Assembly: GCA_012934845.2 (NCBI GenBank)
Contig: WNNJ02000613.1
Coordinates: 1 to 64,000 of the forward strand
Direction: 5' to 3'
Source of the DNA: Pomphorhynchus laevis
Taxonomy: Eukaryota; Acanthocephala; Palaeacanthocephala; Echinorhynchida; Pomphorhynchidae
Length of the DNA stretch: 64,000 bases
A program made the translations under genes and the position numbers. Positions 61,725 through 64,000 of this stretch are shown in pieces. Each line of letters begins with the position of its first letter. Position 1 is the first letter of the stretch. The notes under the pieces were generated by a model. The model was given only the letters and a program-made list of their open reading frames with translations. It was not told where the DNA came from and ran no database searches.

Positions 61725-62429
61725 TTTTTTTCTGTTGTAGGCAAGCCAGTTGCCTAGAACGTCGACCGCACAGCTAGATATGAAACACGTTAAATCAACG
61801 TTCATCAATAATACTTTAAAGAGACGATTGTCAAAGTTAACTTCAAAGTTTAAGAACAGTATAAAAGTGTACAACAAAACTGGTGCGAGACTTAGTGCAT
61901 TTTTGAAAGGAAACCAGTTGCAGCATCACAATGTGTAATTTATACAATTCCGAGTTCAGATTGTGAGAAGACCTATGTTGGACAAACTAAACAAGGTTTA
62001 AAAAAGAGAACGTACCAACATAAGTACAACCTGAAGAAAAGTGATACATCTTCAGCAATATTCAATCATGTTATTGAGACCGGCCACAACATTGATTTTG
62101 AAAGCACAGATATTCTACATAAAGAAATACAGTTAGGACGTAGGCTCGTTTTGGAATCATTGTACATTTCCATCTTTCCTACAATGGAAGGAAATAAATC
62201 CAACTGGTCCTTAAAATTCCCTCCACAAGACGTACAAAAAGATGTAAACTATAAACTAGCTAAACATCGTGATAAGGTTGCCAAAATGAAATCAGATATT
62301 GCCGATGGGGCTATAACTTAGTTACATTATTTTTAATGGAATTTTCTTTTTGTGTAATATTTTTCTTCTATTTTTAGATTGAAAAGGACTGCTAAGTACA
62401 GTCGAAATATCAAATAAATAAAGTTCTTT

Positions 62430-63296
62430 TTGTATTCTCGGGGATGGTTCGCAATAAAAAAAGTTACTTATGACCCGAGAGCAATTCTTAACGATATGAA
62501 CAAACAGTATGGCGACAACTGTAGAGATTATATTTATAAATTAATCCGATATGAAAATAGAAGAGTTAACATGCAATTATCCATTCAATTTTTGAAAATT
62601 TGCCTTGATAATAAGCTACTCCCTGCATGCGCAAAAATCCATTCAGGCATAATAGGTTTTAACAACTCGGACTTTCAACGAAGTATTTCATCTTCATTGA
62701 TGCGTTTTGCTATTCGCAACACAAGATGCCGTATTAGTCAACTTAATCCATTGATACAAAAGACATGGACAATACTAATAAGATTACTATCTTCGGATGA
62801 TATCAAATATATGAATAATTACATAAATAAGAAGATAGCAGCTCATAAGTTAAAGATACTGGAAAGACGTGAGCACAAGTTAATGAAGTTAGGACTATTT
62901 AAGTCTAAATATTATTCTAAAATACCCGTAATAAATTGGTCAACTAAACCACTAACCATGCATCAACAGCAGATACTCAGTATGGGACCAAATTTTGTAC
63001 CAAGTAATAAACCTAACGTTCTGGACATACGATGTGACAGTGAAATTTCAGCGTCAAATTTACCACTCGAATCTTTTTGTGATATAGCATCATTTGATCT
63101 CTTGGCTCGCAACACTAGTTCCAAATGTAAACCGAACCTTAGTAACGAACAAATGAATGCCCTCAAAATTCTTAAAAACGACGATGAATTAACAATTTGT
63201 CGGTCTGATAAAGGTAAAGCTCTGATCGCTCTTGACACTGAAGACTACATAAACTATGGGGAAAAGCTATTAAACAGCGATAAATTTGGGAAATAA
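62430..63296 (+). CDS. Canonical PLE protein, N-terminal part (second copy)
   Basis: A 288-codon frame with the same translation as 53384-54250, including the DKG box and the same break into the following frame. The start consideration is the same: the ATG at about 62444 is out of frame because of the longer A-run. The identity of the two copies suggests a recent duplication. Confidence 0.82.
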   Translation: MYSRGWFAIKKVTYDPRAILNDMNKQYGDNCRDYIYKLIRYENRRVNMQLSIQFLKICLDNKLLPACAKIHSGIIGFNNSDFQRSISSSLMRFAIRNTRCRISQLNPLIQKTWTILIRLLSSDDIKYMNNYINKKIAAHKLKILERREHKLMKLGLFKSKYYSKIPVINWSTKPLTMHQQQILSMGPNFVPSNKPNVLDIRCDSEISASNLPLESFCDIASFDLLARNTSSKCKPNLSNEQMNALKILKNDDELTICRSDKGKALIALDTEDYINYGEKLLNSDKFGK

Positions 63297-64000
63297 ATAA
63301 CGATCCGACAACAAAAAACGAATCAGCATTTAACAAACTATTAATACGATTAAAATCTCAAGGTAACTTAGATGAAGCCACATACAAGACGCTAAAATCA
63401 GATTACGCCTCGCTTGGATTCCTGTATCTTCTACCTAAGATACACAAACCGAAGTTGGAAATGAGGCCAGTAATCGCATCATATAAATGTTTTAACCACA
63501 AACTGGCGAAATACATTAATAAACTCATTTTACAGAATAAACCAGTGAGCCATTCCTTTATAAAAAACGGACAAGAGTTTGCAAGCAAAGTAAGAACTCT
63601 TAACCCAACCGGATGCTAGTTTGCTACAGCTGACGTAGTCTCGTTATTTACAAATATCCCATTACAAGAGGCTATTAATCTAGCAGCACAATTACTTAGC
63701 GACAAGTGTAATGAGCCGAAACTACAACGTAAAGATTGGGTTAATTTGATAGAATGGTGTACATGTAAATCTGCTTTCTATTTCAATAACAATATTTACA
63801 CACAAATTGATGGTGTGGCTATAGGTTCCCCATTAGGGCCTCCACTTGCTGATCTCTATATGACAAAATGGGAATGTAATATACACAATAGGGTGCAAAG
63901 CTTGAAGCATTGGTATAGGTATGTCGACGATGTTTTCGCCGTGCTTGATACAGACCCAAAAATAATAGGTCTAGAGGAAATACTTAACAAACATGACAAG
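63296..64000 (+). CDS. Canonical PLE reverse transcriptase (second copy, partial)
   Basis: Continues as in the first copy: LLPKIHKPK, the motif-A region ADVVSLFTNIP, GVAIGSPLGPPLADLYM and YRYVDDVFAV, then cut by the window end before the GIY-YIG domain. It carries the same internal stop as the first copy, so that change predates the segmental duplication. Confidence 0.88.

Larger units (their letters stand above)
60524..64000. repeat. Segmental duplication, right copy (runs off the window)
   Basis: Matches 51478-54954 throughout, including the PLE insertion point, the PLE pseudo-LTR and the same coding interruptions. Scattered differences are present, such as gttatggttaacc here against gttattgttaacc in the left copy. 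Confidence 0.9.
61725..64000 (+). mobile_element. Second copy of the canonical PLE, cut by the window end
   Basis: Same structure as 52680-54954: left pseudo-LTR (from about 61740 to 62495), N-terminal coding part, and the RT up to and past the YVDD core. The satellite target word tattctggtt precedes it at 61715-61724. Because satellite flank and element are duplicated together, this is not an independent transposition. Confidence 0.9.

Overview
This window is animal (invertebrate) heterochromatin. Strongly AT-rich DNA, no host gene with introns, and a long tandem satellite interrupted by several retroelements fit a centromeric, pericentromeric or sex-chromosome repeat block. The co-occurrence of Penelope-like elements (canonical and permuted), an R2-type LINE and a Ty3/gypsy copy suggests a flatworm-like or similar invertebrate, but the sequence does not fix the species.

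The backbone (about 1-2483, 7471-29222, 30611-36314, 37185-39517, 43283-52679, 56025-56543, 60024-61724) is a satellite with a monomer of about 360 bp. It is arranged in higher-order units (HOR) of about 2.33-2.35 kb, each with six full monomers plus one half monomer (about 182 bp). Roughly twenty HOR units are visible. The best homogenised ones lie at about 14-23 kb; the outer ones are more diverged.

Insertions, left to right: (1) 2496-7458, minus strand, an R2-type non-LTR retrotransposon flanked by a perfect 12-bp target duplication. Its single ORF carries a zinc finger, a reverse transcriptase and a restriction-like endonuclease and then runs, in the same frame, into the C-terminal part of a ubiquilin (STI1 regions and, past one stop codon, a UBA domain). 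I consider this the most unusual object in the window. (2) 29223-30610, a 5'-truncated Penelope-like element (PLE) bounded by 88-bp perfect inverted repeats that also enclose a 582-bp duplicated piece of satellite. (3) 36315-37184 and 39518-43282, two copies of a PLE with the GIY-YIG endonuclease at the N-terminus (the permuted Naiad arrangement). One is nearly complete, with a 141-nt structured RNA in its 3' region and 227-bp tandem repeats upstream of its ORF; the other is shrunken and rearranged. Both sit at the same HOR position, so one insertion was copied during array expansion. (4) 52680-56024, a canonical PLE (C-terminal GIY-YIG) with 755-bp direct terminal repeats and a 10-bp target duplication. 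(5) 56544-60023, a broken fossil Ty3/gypsy element. (6) 61725-64000, a second, nearly identical copy of PLE (4), inside a segmental duplication that continues past the window end.

No tRNA, rRNA, CRISPR array, operon or ordinary host gene was found. The only recognisable host-derived coding sequence is the ubiquilin segment carried by the LINE. The elements do not form a pathway; they are successive colonists of a satellite that keeps expanding by unequal exchange and copying its passengers.
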